Below are positions 8,654 through 17,589 of a stretch of 53,065 nt of DNA, in pieces. Position 1 is the first letter of the stretch; every line of letters starts with the position of its first letter. A program made the position numbers and the translations under genes. The notes under the pieces are model-generated. The model was not told the DNA's origin. It did not search any database and was given only the letters and a program-made list of their open reading frames with translations. This DNA comes from Magnetococcales bacterium WMHbin3 (GTDB lineage: Bacteria > Pseudomonadota > Magnetococcia > Magnetococcales > Magnetaquicoccaceae), in assembly GCA_002753185.1 (NCBI GenBank), contig PDZX01000025.1:1-53065 (forward strand). The letters are read 5' to 3'.

Positions 8654-9624
8654 ACCGGATCTGGAGCGGATGCAAGCTGGCGATCGCTTTTGTGCTGGGA
8701 TTGCCGTTCATCGTGTTTCTGCTGCCCATGTGGTACGTGTATGTCTGGAGCGGAAGTCGGGAAGGACGGCCGGATCCCGTGCTCCCCTGGCGGTCGATGA
8801 CGCGCCGTGAGCCGCAGTCGCGGGTGGTGGAGGAGCCGGCGCGGACGGAAACCCTGCGGGAGATCCCCCTGGCCGTGGCCCCGTCTGCCGGCGGAGTGGC
8901 GCTGGTGGCGGGCGGCGGCAAACGGCTGGGGGGGGCGGTCAGCCGGGATCTGGCGGCCTTGGGGTATCGGGTGGGGGTCTTGTTTCACCAGGACCGGGCG
9001 GCGGCAGAGGATTGTGTCGCGGCGATCCGCCAGGCAGGCGGGGAGGCCGAGGCGCTGGGCGTCGATCTGACCGATCCGGGGCGCATGGAAAGCTGCCTGG
9101 ACGAGGCGGAGCGCCGCCTGGGAGGGGTGCCGGAGGTGGTGGTCAACTGCGCCGGGCTGCTGCTGCCCACCGATCCGGCGCAACCGGACTGGGAGGAGAT
9201 GAACGCCGTGCTGCGGGTGAATCTCCAGGGGCCTATGTGGTTCGCCATGCGGGTGGCGCGGCGCATGCGCGTTGCCGACAGGCAGGGTCTGATCGTGCAG
9301 GTGTGCGACATCTGGGGGGAGCGTCCCCTGGTTGGGCATGCGGCCTACAGCGCGGCCAAGGCGGGCCTGCTCATGGCCACCCAGGCCCTGGCGCGGGAGG
9401 TGGGGCCGGGGGTGCGGGTGAACGCCATCGCGCCGGGCGCGATCCTGCCACCGGAGGGGGACTCCGGCCCGCTGGCCGAGGGGTTCCGCAAGATGCTGGA
9501 CCGCACCCCCCTGGCGGCCCATGCCGGTCCGGAGGCGGTGGTGCATGCGGTGCGTTATCTGCTGGGCGCCCGCTTCGTCACCGGGGAGGTGTTGCACGTG
9601 GACGGGGGGCGTCGCCTGCTGTGA
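8650..9624 (+). CDS. Membrane-anchored SDR, pteridine-reductase/FolM-like
   Basis: A 324-residue protein. Residues 10-33 form a transmembrane or uncleaved signal anchor. After a linker to about residue 80 comes a short-chain dehydrogenase: NADP-loop VAGGGKRLGG (86-95), NCAG (166-169), and catalytic Asp220, Tyr233 and Lys237 in the CDIWGERPL...YSAAK region. An Asp rather than Ser before the Tyr, and the GERPL loop, resemble pteridine reductase PTR1 and FolM. Family enzymes reduce dihydropterins with NADPH. A membrane anchor on this fold is unusual; if the positive-inside rule holds, the enzyme may face the cytosol. It is coupled by ATGA to the regulator and by GTGA to the next gene. Confidence 0.83.
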   Translation: MNRIWSGCKLAIAFVLGLPFIVFLLPMWYVYVWSGSREGRPDPVLPWRSMTRREPQSRVVEEPARTETLREIPLAVAPSAGGVALVAGGGKRLGGAVSRDLAALGYRVGVLFHQDRAAAEDCVAAIRQAGGEAEALGVDLTDPGRMESCLDEAERRLGGVPEVVVNCAGLLLPTDPAQPDWEEMNAVLRVNLQGPMWFAMRVARRMRVADRQGLIVQVCDIWGERPLVGHAAYSAAKAGLLMATQALAREVGPGVRVNAIAPGAILPPEGDSGPLAEGFRKMLDRTPLAAHAGPEAVVHAVRYLLGARFVTGEVLHVDGGRRLL

Positions 9625-10979
9625 ACGGGGATCTCCGCCAGGCCAGGTTGCGGGCCTTCGCCTTGCATGCCGAGGGGCGTTCGGGGGAGGCCCTGGAACT
9701 GGTGCAAGAGATGCTGGCGAGGGACAGGAGCGATCCGTACCTGTTGAATCTGGCGGCGACCTGCCGGAGGGAATTGGGCGATCCCGCCGGGGCCGAGGGG
9801 TTGTGGGTGGAGGCGTTGCGCATCCATCCCGGATTGGCGGGGGTGTGGATCAATCTGGGCAATCTGTGGGCCGAGGCCGGTGCGTTCCGCGAGGCGGAAG
9901 AGGCGTTCCGGGAGGCGTTGCGTCTGGCTCCGGGGCTGGCGGACGCCTGGTTCAATCTGGCGATTCTGCTGGTCGAAACCCGCAGGCCGGACGAGGCGGA
10001 AAGCGCCTATCGCCATGTGCTGGCGCTGCAACCGGATCATGTGGATGCTGTTTATAACTTGAGTTTATTGTTATTGTCTCGTGGCCGTTTTGCGGAGGGG
10101 TGGCCGCTGCACGAGGCCCGTCATCATCCGGCCAAGAGCGCCCGGCAGAGCCATCCCATCGCGGCGGCGTTTCCCATGTGGCGCGGCGAGGATCTGACTG
10201 GGAGATCCCTGCTGGTGGTCCCGGAGCAGGGGTTCGGGGATCAAATTCAGTTTTGTCGCTATTTTGCTGAGTTGAAAGCCATGGGGGTGGCGCGTCTCAC
10301 CTGCGCCGTACACCCCTGGTTGCAGGAGTTGTTCGCCACCCTGGAGGGGGTGGACGCGGTGGTGGAGGCCGGAGGCGACTACCCGGAGCACGACTACTGG
10401 ACGTTTCCCATGTCCATTCCTCTGTACGTGGGCGGGGCCATTCCGGCCCGGCTGCCTTATCTGCGGGTCCCGGAGGGGCGTTCGGCCCGGCTTGGTGAAC
10501 TGGTGAAAGAAAAGATCAGGGTGGGTTTGGTCTGGAAGGGGTCGCCGGGCAATCGCAACGACGCCAACCGCTCCATTCCCTCCTTGCAAGTGTTGTCCCC
10601 CTTGTGGGCCGTGTCCGGCATCTCCTGGTTTTCTTTGTGCAAGGAAGGGGTTCCTGGCGGGCAGCCGATGACGGACCTGAGTGGGGCGTTGCGGGACTTT
10701 GCCGACACGGCGGCCATCATCGCCGAGTTGGACCTGGTGATCGCCGTGGATACCGCCGTGGTCCATCTGGCGGGCGCATTGAACAAACCGTGCTGGGTGT
10801 TGCTATCCGCGCTGGGGACGGATTGGCGCTGGATGCACGATCGGGACGACTCCCCCTGGTATCCCGGCTGCGTGCGTTTATTTTACCAATTTCGGCCAGG
10901 GGAGTGGTCCGATGTGGTTGGGCGGGTGGTGGAGGCCTTGCGCGGGCTGGTCTCTTCGTCTGATGGTGTGGGGCATTGA
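9621..10979 (+). CDS. TPR protein with a glycosyltransferase-family-9-like C-terminal domain
   Basis: A 452-residue protein from a GTG that overlaps the SDR stop. About four TPR units fill residues 1-150 (for example AWFNLAILLVETRRPDEAES). The rest is a glycosyltransferase-like fold of the heptosyltransferase type, with PEQGFGDQIQFCRY, VGLVWKGSPGN, IAVDTAVVHLAGAL and DWRWM-DSPWYPG motifs. Similar proteins are often annotated only as TPR proteins, and the acceptor sugar is unknown. It is also a useful yardstick: the gene at 34021-35990 is a paralogue that has lost the middle of this domain. Position inside a two-component operon is odd and suggests co-regulation. Confidence 0.85.
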   Translation: MNGDLRQARLRAFALHAEGRSGEALELVQEMLARDRSDPYLLNLAATCRRELGDPAGAEGLWVEALRIHPGLAGVWINLGNLWAEAGAFREAEEAFREALRLAPGLADAWFNLAILLVETRRPDEAESAYRHVLALQPDHVDAVYNLSLLLLSRGRFAEGWPLHEARHHPAKSARQSHPIAAAFPMWRGEDLTGRSLLVVPEQGFGDQIQFCRYFAELKAMGVARLTCAVHPWLQELFATLEGVDAVVEAGGDYPEHDYWTFPMSIPLYVGGAIPARLPYLRVPEGRSARLGELVKEKIRVGLVWKGSPGNRNDANRSIPSLQVLSPLWAVSGISWFSLCKEGVPGGQPMTDLSGALRDFADTAAIIAELDLVIAVDTAVVHLAGALNKPCWVLLSALGTDWRWMHDRDDSPWYPGCVRLFYQFRPGEWSDVVGRVVEALRGLVSSSDGVGH

Positions 10980-10981
10980 CC

Positions 10982-12316
10982 GTGTCCGCCGCCCCCTCTC
11001 TGCAAAAGCGCCTCGCCTTCGGCCTGACCCTGGCCCTGGTGGTGGTGATGGCCATCCAGTGGGGTGTGGCGAGCCTGGCCATCCGGCATCTCACCCAAGC
11101 CTATGTGCAGTCCCGTCTTTCCCATGACGCGGAGAGCCTGCTGGCCGCCCTGGATCCGACCGGGCCGCAGCTCAATCCCGCCCGTGTAGCGACCATGTAC
11201 GCCCGGCCCTGGTCCGGCCACTACTACCGGATTCGGGTCGGTGACACGGTCCTGCGCTCCCGCTCCCTGTGGGATGCCGACCTGACGTTCCCGGAGGACC
11301 CGCAAGGCCGGGAGGTGGTGATCACCGCCAACGCGCCCCGTTCCGGGAGCATGCTGATTCTGGTCCGGCGCTATGTCAAGCAGGATATTTTTATTATTAT
11401 TGCCGTTGCCGAGGAGTTGACCGGTTTCGAGAAAAATGTATTAATTTTGCAAGTTGGTTTTGCATGCATTTCGCTGGTGGTTATTTTATCGCTATTAATA
11501 TTACAAAAAAGATTATTGCGGCGTGCCCTGCAACCCCTGGATGCCGCAGGCTCGGAGGTGCGGCGTCTGGAGCGGGGGGAGGTGGCGACCCTCACCCTGG
11601 CGGGGGCGCCGTTGGAGGTCTTGCCCTTTCTGGAGGCGATCAACCGGTTGTTGTCCACCTTGCAGGAGCGGCTGGAGCGCTCCCGGCAGGCGGCGGGCAA
11701 CATGGCCCATGCCATCAAGACCCCCTTGACCCTGTTGATGCAACTCTCCGAGAGCCGCGAATTGGAAGAACATGCCGATCTGCGCGGCAAATGCGTCGCC
11801 CAGGTGGAGCGGATCCGCGCCATCACCTCCCGTGAGTTGAAGAAGGTCCGCCTTGCCGGAACGCAAGGGGTGACCCGATCCGTGGACGCCGTCCGGGAGT
11901 TGACCGGCCTGGCCGAGGCGATGCGGCGGCTGCATCAGGCGCGCGGGTTGCGCATCGAGATGTGTCTCCCCCAGGAGATCCCGATGCGGATGGATCGGGA
12001 GGATTTGCTGGAACTCTCCGGCAACCTGCTGGACAACGCCTGCAAATGGGCCAGGGAGCGGGTGCGTCTGACCGTGACCGATGCTCTTTGTTTACAGGTG
12101 GAGGACGACGGCGAAGGGTGCCCGCCGGAGCATCACGCCAGGATCCTCAAGCGTGGCGAACGGGCGGACGACGCCACCGCTGGCCAGGGGATCGGCCTGG
12201 CGGTGGTGGCGGAGATCGTCGCGGATTACGGGGGCAGACTGGAACTTGGAGCATCGGAAGATCTGGGTGGATTCCGGGTGACGGTGTTTTTGCCTGCGCA
12301 AGAGACTGGCCGCTGA
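10982..12316 (+). CDS. PhoQ-like membrane sensor histidine kinase
   Basis: A 444-residue kinase with TM1 (about 13-35), a short periplasmic sensor (to about 145), TM2 (about 155-175), a HAMP-like segment, an H-box NMAHAIKTPL of the PhoQ type, N-box GNLLDNACKW and a G2 box GQGIGLAVV. The start GTG 10982 is preferred because GGGG lies 9-10 bases upstream; a TTG at 10976 that overlaps the previous stop is the alternative. It is the likely partner of the OmpR-type regulator at 7973. A short low-GC stretch near 11440-11520 corresponds to TM2. It converges with the diguanylate cyclase gene, only 14 bases away. Confidence 0.9.
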   Translation: MSAAPSLQKRLAFGLTLALVVVMAIQWGVASLAIRHLTQAYVQSRLSHDAESLLAALDPTGPQLNPARVATMYARPWSGHYYRIRVGDTVLRSRSLWDADLTFPEDPQGREVVITANAPRSGSMLILVRRYVKQDIFIIIAVAEELTGFEKNVLILQVGFACISLVVILSLLILQKRLLRRALQPLDAAGSEVRRLERGEVATLTLAGAPLEVLPFLEAINRLLSTLQERLERSRQAAGNMAHAIKTPLTLLMQLSESRELEEHADLRGKCVAQVERIRAITSRELKKVRLAGTQGVTRSVDAVRELTGLAEAMRRLHQARGLRIEMCLPQEIPMRMDREDLLELSGNLLDNACKWARERVRLTVTDALCLQVEDDGEGCPPEHHARILKRGERADDATAGQGIGLAVVAEIVADYGGRLELGASEDLGGFRVTVFLPAQETGR

Positions 12317-12330
12317 ATCCGGATAGGTTT

Positions 12331-14805
12331 TCATGCTGGCGTATACAACCGCCAGTGATTGCGTCCTTGCTGCTTGACGGCATACATCGTCTCGTCCGCC
12401 AGCTTGAGCAGATGGGTGATATCCTGGGCATGGTCGGGGAAAATGGCGATGCCAATGCTGGAACCGATCTCGCAGTGGTGTCCCATGGGGGAGAACGGCT
12501 CTTGCAGGAGTTGCACGACGCGACCGGCGATCTCTCCGGCTTCGGCGTTGGTCTTCAGCTTGTGCAGGAGAATCACGAACTCGTCGCCCCCCAGTCGGGA
12601 GACCAGATCTCCTGAGCGCACGCAACGTTTCATGCGACTGGCGACAGCCTGCAACAGGGCGTCTCCCGCATGGTGACCGAAAGAGTCGTTCACGGCCTTG
12701 AAATGGTCCAGATCCACAAAGAGTACGGCGAGCCGGTATTCGTGCCGGTTGGCGAGTGCGATGTTCTGTTCCAGCAGTTCCTGGAACAGCACCCGGTTGG
12801 GCAGGCCGGTGACGGCATCGTAATGGGCCATTTGTCGCAACGCATTTTCGGCTTCGGTCAGTTTCCGTTCGGTTTCCCGACGTTGAATCAAGCCGGCAAT
12901 GGTGTAGCCCACGGTCACCAGGAAGGCGTCGCCCTCGTCATTGCGGCGGTGGCCGGGTCCGAGATACAGATTGAGCACCCCCAGCAACCTCTCCTGCGCC
13001 ATGATCGGCAGGCAGTAGTGTCCGTGCTCCTCCATGCCTGGATACTGCACCTCATGGCGATCGTCCATGCCGGGTGAGTAGAGCAGGGATCGGGATGCCG
13101 CAGCCCGCCCGCACAGGCAATGCCCCAGGGGAACCCGGTGACAGGCGGTCGTCAGTTCGTCCGGGAAATTGCGCCGGGCGATGCAGACGAGTTCATTGGC
13201 GTCGGGGTCGAACAGAAAAAAACTTCCCCGGAATGCGAAACCGAGCCAGGAAACGCTCAGAATGGTGTCCAGCACCACCAGAAGCTGTTGTTCCAGCGAC
13301 ATCGGATGCAGTCCCGATTCCGCCAGAGCGGACATCGCCAGGCGGGACTGCAGGGCGTTGAGCAGCAACTGCTCCTCGTGTTTCATCCGGGTGATGTCCT
13401 TGACAACCCCGATCATGCGTACCGTCTTGCCATGGGGACCGCGAAACGCCTTGCCGAGTTGGTGGACGATGGCCTGTTCGTCATTTTCGCGCAGCAGGGA
13501 ATGGGTCATGTCGAACACCGTTTCGGGATGGTCCACGATACGGGAGAGCGCCTTGGCAACCCGCTCCCGTTCTTTTTCGGGTATCATCCTCAGCAGGGCA
13601 TCCATCGGTCTGGTGTGCTCCTCACCGGACAGGCCGAAGACGCGGAGGGCGTCCGGGGAGCAGTATGCCGTGCCGGATGCGATGTCCCAGTCCCAACTCC
13701 CGAAACGGGTCAGCGACTGGGCGATGGACAGGGTCTCCTTGCTGTGTCGCAGGGCCTCGCCACGGGATTGCAACTGGCTTTCGACATTGGCGAGGAGACG
13801 AAAGAGGAGAAAGGCCACCACCATGGCAAGCCCGGTCGCGCAGAAAAAGATGGTCAACGATGTTTTTACGGAGGTATCGAAGGCATCATGCTCATGGATG
13901 CCGATGATCCATCCGATCCTCTCGTTGCTGGGAGCAATGATCGCAAGGCTGAAAAAACCAAAGTTATGCGACTGGCTGCTGTTTCCTTCCCAGAGCGTGG
14001 CGTGAGGATCGGAGCGTTTCCAGAATCCCGTGGAGAGGTAGTCATCCAGGCCGATTGGCCACGCATCACGGGATGGCGCCATCGCCACGACTTCGGCATG
14101 GCGCTCCCAGTTCGTGTCGAAATGCATCATGCGCATGCCGGCAAGCCACTTTGTCTGCTGTAGAAGACGTTTGTCGGTGAGCAGAATGAGTTTCATGTTC
14201 AAGGCGCTTTCGAGATGTTGCAGGATGTGGCTGACATCCTTGCCTAACTCCAGATAGCCGATCAGGCGGCCATCCACCCGCCACGGTGCAACCACCCGCA
14301 ATGTCATGATGCCCAATGGACCCACTTCGATGCCGGCGTCGGTTTTTCCGGTGGTCATGGCCTGGCGCAGGGTGAAACGTTCGATCCGGTCGCCATGGGT
14401 GTCCGGTTGATGCACCCGCAGGTGATTCACGCCGTTCGGCAGATGGAAATAGAAGTGAGAGATGTTGAATTGAGCGCGTAATTTCAGAAAAAGCGGTTGG
14501 CTTTTCAACAGCAGTTCTTGACGATCCTCCGAGAGAAATGCCTGTTGCAGCGCTTCGATCCGGGCAATCGATTCGAGTTGCAGCGAGAGGATGTCGGCGA
14601 CCCGTTCCCGCACGCGGTTGAATTGACCCTCCAGACGGGCGATGGGCGCATGCAGGGTCTGTCGTTTGTGTTCCAGTTCATTGAAGAAGGCAAACAGCGC
14701 CAGCGTTGCCGGCAGGAGGATGATCATCGCCAGCAACGGCAGGAGAAAAAAACGTTTTATGGCAAAATCATCGTTGTGGGCTACTGGATTGGCAATGGTC
14801 AACAT
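12331..14805 (-). CDS. Membrane diguanylate cyclase (Cache-like sensor, PAS, GAF, GGDEF)
   Basis: An 824-residue protein. Start MLTIANPV is chosen for its GGAGGT site 8 bases upstream, not the longer frame. TM1 (about 20-42) and TM2 (about 320-345) bracket a large periplasmic Cache-like sensor. A PAS domain follows (FGSWDWDIASG), then a GAF domain (about 515-650) and a GGDEF domain. The catalytic motif is RLGGDEF and the inhibitory RxxD site is intact (RSGD, five residues upstream), so it should make cyclic di-GMP from GTP with product feedback. A strong promoter lies just upstream. Its neighbour is a second diguanylate cyclase in the same direction. Confidence 0.9.
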   Translation of the reverse strand: MLTIANPVAHNDDFAIKRFFLLPLLAMIILLPATLALFAFFNELEHKRQTLHAPIARLEGQFNRVRERVADILSLQLESIARIEALQQAFLSEDRQELLLKSQPLFLKLRAQFNISHFYFHLPNGVNHLRVHQPDTHGDRIERFTLRQAMTTGKTDAGIEVGPLGIMTLRVVAPWRVDGRLIGYLELGKDVSHILQHLESALNMKLILLTDKRLLQQTKWLAGMRMMHFDTNWERHAEVVAMAPSRDAWPIGLDDYLSTGFWKRSDPHATLWEGNSSQSHNFGFFSLAIIAPSNERIGWIIGIHEHDAFDTSVKTSLTIFFCATGLAMVVAFLLFRLLANVESQLQSRGEALRHSKETLSIAQSLTRFGSWDWDIASGTAYCSPDALRVFGLSGEEHTRPMDALLRMIPEKERERVAKALSRIVDHPETVFDMTHSLLRENDEQAIVHQLGKAFRGPHGKTVRMIGVVKDITRMKHEEQLLLNALQSRLAMSALAESGLHPMSLEQQLLVVLDTILSVSWLGFAFRGSFFLFDPDANELVCIARRNFPDELTTACHRVPLGHCLCGRAAASRSLLYSPGMDDRHEVQYPGMEEHGHYCLPIMAQERLLGVLNLYLGPGHRRNDEGDAFLVTVGYTIAGLIQRRETERKLTEAENALRQMAHYDAVTGLPNRVLFQELLEQNIALANRHEYRLAVLFVDLDHFKAVNDSFGHHAGDALLQAVASRMKRCVRSGDLVSRLGGDEFVILLHKLKTNAEAGEIAGRVVQLLQEPFSPMGHHCEIGSSIGIAIFPDHAQDITHLLKLADETMYAVKQQGRNHWRLYTPA

Positions 14806-14882
14806 GGCGTCCCACCTCCGGTAATGATCCAACCTCCCGTTCTGTGCGCACAATGCTTGAACCGGTGTTGCTGCTGATCGGA

Positions 14883-14912
14883 GAATTATGCCATTAATTT
14901 GCGAAATGTCAA
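14883..14912 (-). promoter_or_regulatory. Sigma-70-type promoter for the diguanylate cyclase gene
   Basis: On the minus strand a perfect -35 TTGACA (14912-14907) is followed after 16 bases by CATAAT (14890-14885), or after 18 bases by TAATTC. The surrounding region is AT-rich against a GC-rich genome. It sits about 80 bases before the start at 14805, so this cyclase is probably transcribed independently of the upstream cyclase gene that ends at 14934. Confidence 0.6.
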
Positions 14913-14933
14913 GTTTGTTGCGTTTTGTGACAA

Positions 14934-17375
14934 TTATTGCATGCCTTCATGGTTGCGGGGCGAAAGATCGGCAGAGTAGAACTGACATTGGTTTCTGCCC
15001 TTCTCCTTGGCGAGATACATGGCCATGTCGGCGTGTTTGATCAGGGAGTCGCAGGTATCGCCGTCCCTGGGGCAAAGGGCGATGCCGATGCTGGCCCCCA
15101 CCTGGACCTCCTCGCCCTTGAGGGGGATGGGTTCGCCAATCGTGGCGATGATGCCCTGCGCAATTGGAAAAACCTGTTCCTCGCGGTTGACGTTGGTGAC
15201 GATCACGGTGAACTCGTCCCCGCCCAGACGGGCGATGGTGTCGATCTCCCGGACCTTGGCTGTGATCCGTTGCGACACGATTTGCAACAACTCATCCCCG
15301 GCGTCGTGACCCAGGATGTCGTTGACCTGCTTGAAACGGTCCAGATCGATGAAAAACAGCGCCAGCCCCTGTTGATAGCGGCGGGTCGTGGCGATTTCGT
15401 GCTTCAGCCGCTCATGGAACAGGCAACGGTTGGCGAGTCCCGTCAATGGATCGTAATAGGCCAGATGTCGCAATTGTGACTCTGCGGCCTTCTGCCGGGT
15501 GATGTCCATGAAGACGCCCACATAATGGAGCACCACGCCGGTTGCGTCCTTGATGGCGCTGATGGAAAGCCATTTCGGGAACAGTTCGCCGTTGTGGCGT
15601 CGGTCCCAGATCTCCCCTTCCCAGCGTCCCTTCGCATGCAAGTCGTGCCACATCGCTGCGTAGAAGGCGCTGTCATGGCGACCGGATTTGGTCAGGCTGG
15701 CCGGTTTGCCCACGGCTTCTTCCCGGCGCCATCCCGTCAGGCGTTCGAAGGCAGGGTTAACATAAGTGATGATCTGGTCGGGGGTGGTGATGAGAATGCC
15801 TTCATTGGTGCTTTCGATCACCTGGTGGGAGAGTTGCAGTTGGGCTTCGGCCTGTTTGCGCTGGGTGAGATCCGTTCCCACCCCCAGGAAACCGATGAGG
15901 CCGTTCTGGTCGTCGAGAATGGGGGTGAACGCGAGCAACACGGGAAAGCGAGAGCCGTCCTTGCGGATGTAGGTCCATTCGTTTTCGTCCGTCGTCCCTG
16001 ATCGGGCCAGCGCGATGAGCGCCTCGAAACCGGGTTCCACGATTTGTCCCATTGCCTGGCGTAATTTTGCCGTCCTCCGAAGCAACTCGTCGGGGTCATG
16101 GAAGATGGTGGGCGATTGGCAGCCAATGACCTCACTGGCCAGGTAGCCGAGCTTGGCCGCAGCAGTGGCGTTGAACAGGGTGATGAGACCCGCCGGCGTG
16201 GTGGCGATGATGGTGGAGTTGGCGCAGTTCAGGATGGTCTGCTGATAGGTGAGGGCTTCCCGCAACCGCAACGTGGTGCGTTCCAACTCGGCGGTGCGCT
16301 GCCGGACCAGCCCTTCCAGGTCCTCGGAATACACTCGCAGCCGGTCGGACATGGCATTGAACATGGCGCCGAGTTGCCCCACTTCGTCCTTGCCGGGGGC
16401 AGCGATCCTGTGCGTGAATTCGCCGTCGGCGATGTGGTTGGCCATCAGGCACAGTTGGCGCAACGGCACCGTGATGTGGCGCGCCGTCATGACGGATACC
16501 AACAGGCTGACGAGGAGCAACGTCACGACGATGAGGATCATGTCCCCTTGCAGTGCGGCGAGCGGGGCGAACGCCTCTTTCTGATCGATATGCGCCATGA
16601 TGCAACCGCCACCGATTTCCGGCACGAAGCGGAAGCCGTGAATGATCTCCGCTCCGCGATAATCCAACTCCAGCATTTCGGTATTTTCGCGGTTCAGGCA
16701 ACGCTGCATGGGCAGGGCGGCAATAGGGTGGCTGACGCCCTGGTGGGAGGGGTAGCGCGCGGGGGTGATGAACATTCCCGTGTCACTGGCCAGAAAGGTT
16801 TCGCCCGATTCGCCAAGCCCGTTCCGGTTGGCGAAGAGGCTCGCGACGATCTGGAGCGGAAAGGACACGATGAGGGCCAGATCCCGTTCCGGCGCAAAGG
16901 CGGCGACATGAAAACGATGCAAGTCGGAGGCGGAGTAGGCCTGAAAATGGGCCAGCAGCTTCGGATTGGCGAGGATATTTTTCAATGCTTCATCAGGCAC
17001 GGGAGCGCCATGACTGGCGATGGTCTTGCCGTGATGGACAATCGACAGCGACAGGATCGGCTCCGTGTTGACGAACAAGGCAATCCAGTTCTCGCAGCCT
17101 TCGTCCCACACGGGGAGGTATTGCGTGCAACCCGCATCGAGCCGGGCCAGAAAATGAGCGAGTTGCTGCCTGAGTGACGACAAGGTCTGCACGAGTGCCT
17201 GATGGCGGGCATCGGCCACGGTGCCGACAATCTTGATGCGGCTCGTGCGAATCTCCTCGCTCAGTTGCCGGTAATAATAAACGCTGAGCGCCGCTGTGGC
17301 CAAGGTCAGCATCAGAAAGATCGTGACGAAATATTTGGTCGTCAGCGATTTGTGAAACCAGTGCAAGAATGCCAT
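14934..17375 (-). CDS. Membrane diguanylate cyclase (Cache-HAMP-PAS-PAS-GGDEF)
   Basis: An 813-residue protein starting at MAFLHWFHKS, with AGGGGA 8 bases upstream. TM1 is about residues 12-32 and TM2 about 280-302, with a periplasmic sensor between them. A HAMP domain follows (GEFTHRIAAPGKDEVGQL), then a coiled coil, two PAS domains (the second with the typical ILITTPDQIITYVNPAFERL region) and a GGDEF domain with RLGGDEF. The RxxD inhibitory site is present (REID). Cyclic di-GMP synthesis at the membrane under periplasmic control is expected. It has its own candidate promoter and is followed by a second, differently built cyclase. No EAL domain is present. Confidence 0.9.
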   Translation of the reverse strand: MAFLHWFHKSLTTKYFVTIFLMLTLATAALSVYYYRQLSEEIRTSRIKIVGTVADARHQALVQTLSSLRQQLAHFLARLDAGCTQYLPVWDEGCENWIALFVNTEPILSLSIVHHGKTIASHGAPVPDEALKNILANPKLLAHFQAYSASDLHRFHVAAFAPERDLALIVSFPLQIVASLFANRNGLGESGETFLASDTGMFITPARYPSHQGVSHPIAALPMQRCLNRENTEMLELDYRGAEIIHGFRFVPEIGGGCIMAHIDQKEAFAPLAALQGDMILIVVTLLLVSLLVSVMTARHITVPLRQLCLMANHIADGEFTHRIAAPGKDEVGQLGAMFNAMSDRLRVYSEDLEGLVRQRTAELERTTLRLREALTYQQTILNCANSTIIATTPAGLITLFNATAAAKLGYLASEVIGCQSPTIFHDPDELLRRTAKLRQAMGQIVEPGFEALIALARSGTTDENEWTYIRKDGSRFPVLLAFTPILDDQNGLIGFLGVGTDLTQRKQAEAQLQLSHQVIESTNEGILITTPDQIITYVNPAFERLTGWRREEAVGKPASLTKSGRHDSAFYAAMWHDLHAKGRWEGEIWDRRHNGELFPKWLSISAIKDATGVVLHYVGVFMDITRQKAAESQLRHLAYYDPLTGLANRCLFHERLKHEIATTRRYQQGLALFFIDLDRFKQVNDILGHDAGDELLQIVSQRITAKVREIDTIARLGGDEFTVIVTNVNREEQVFPIAQGIIATIGEPIPLKGEEVQVGASIGIALCPRDGDTCDSLIKHADMAMYLAKEKGRNQCQFYSADLSPRNHEGMQ

Positions 17376-17521
17376 GTCGGTTCCCCTGTCGCTCGTTGAT
17401 TGCACGGCGGGTTGCGGCGTCCGCTCGTGAAACCGGGTTGATGTTTCCCCCCCCCTGCGCGATTTTGGCAGAGGGCGTCCGTATCGGACGCGCCTCCCTC
17501 CGGGTGATGACATGGAAACAG

Positions 17522-17549
17522 GCTATATGAGTTGTGAGACGGTCGTCAA
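17522..17549 (-). promoter_or_regulatory. Candidate sigma-70 promoter
   Basis: On the minus strand TTGACG (17549-17544) is followed after 16 bases by TATAGC (17527-17522). It lies about 150 bases upstream of the cyclase start at 17375, in the 17376-17589 spacer, which has no convincing gene. Confidence 0.45.
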
Positions 17550-17589
17550 TAGAAATATAAATTAGTATCTATTTTTGTATTTGGCGGTT

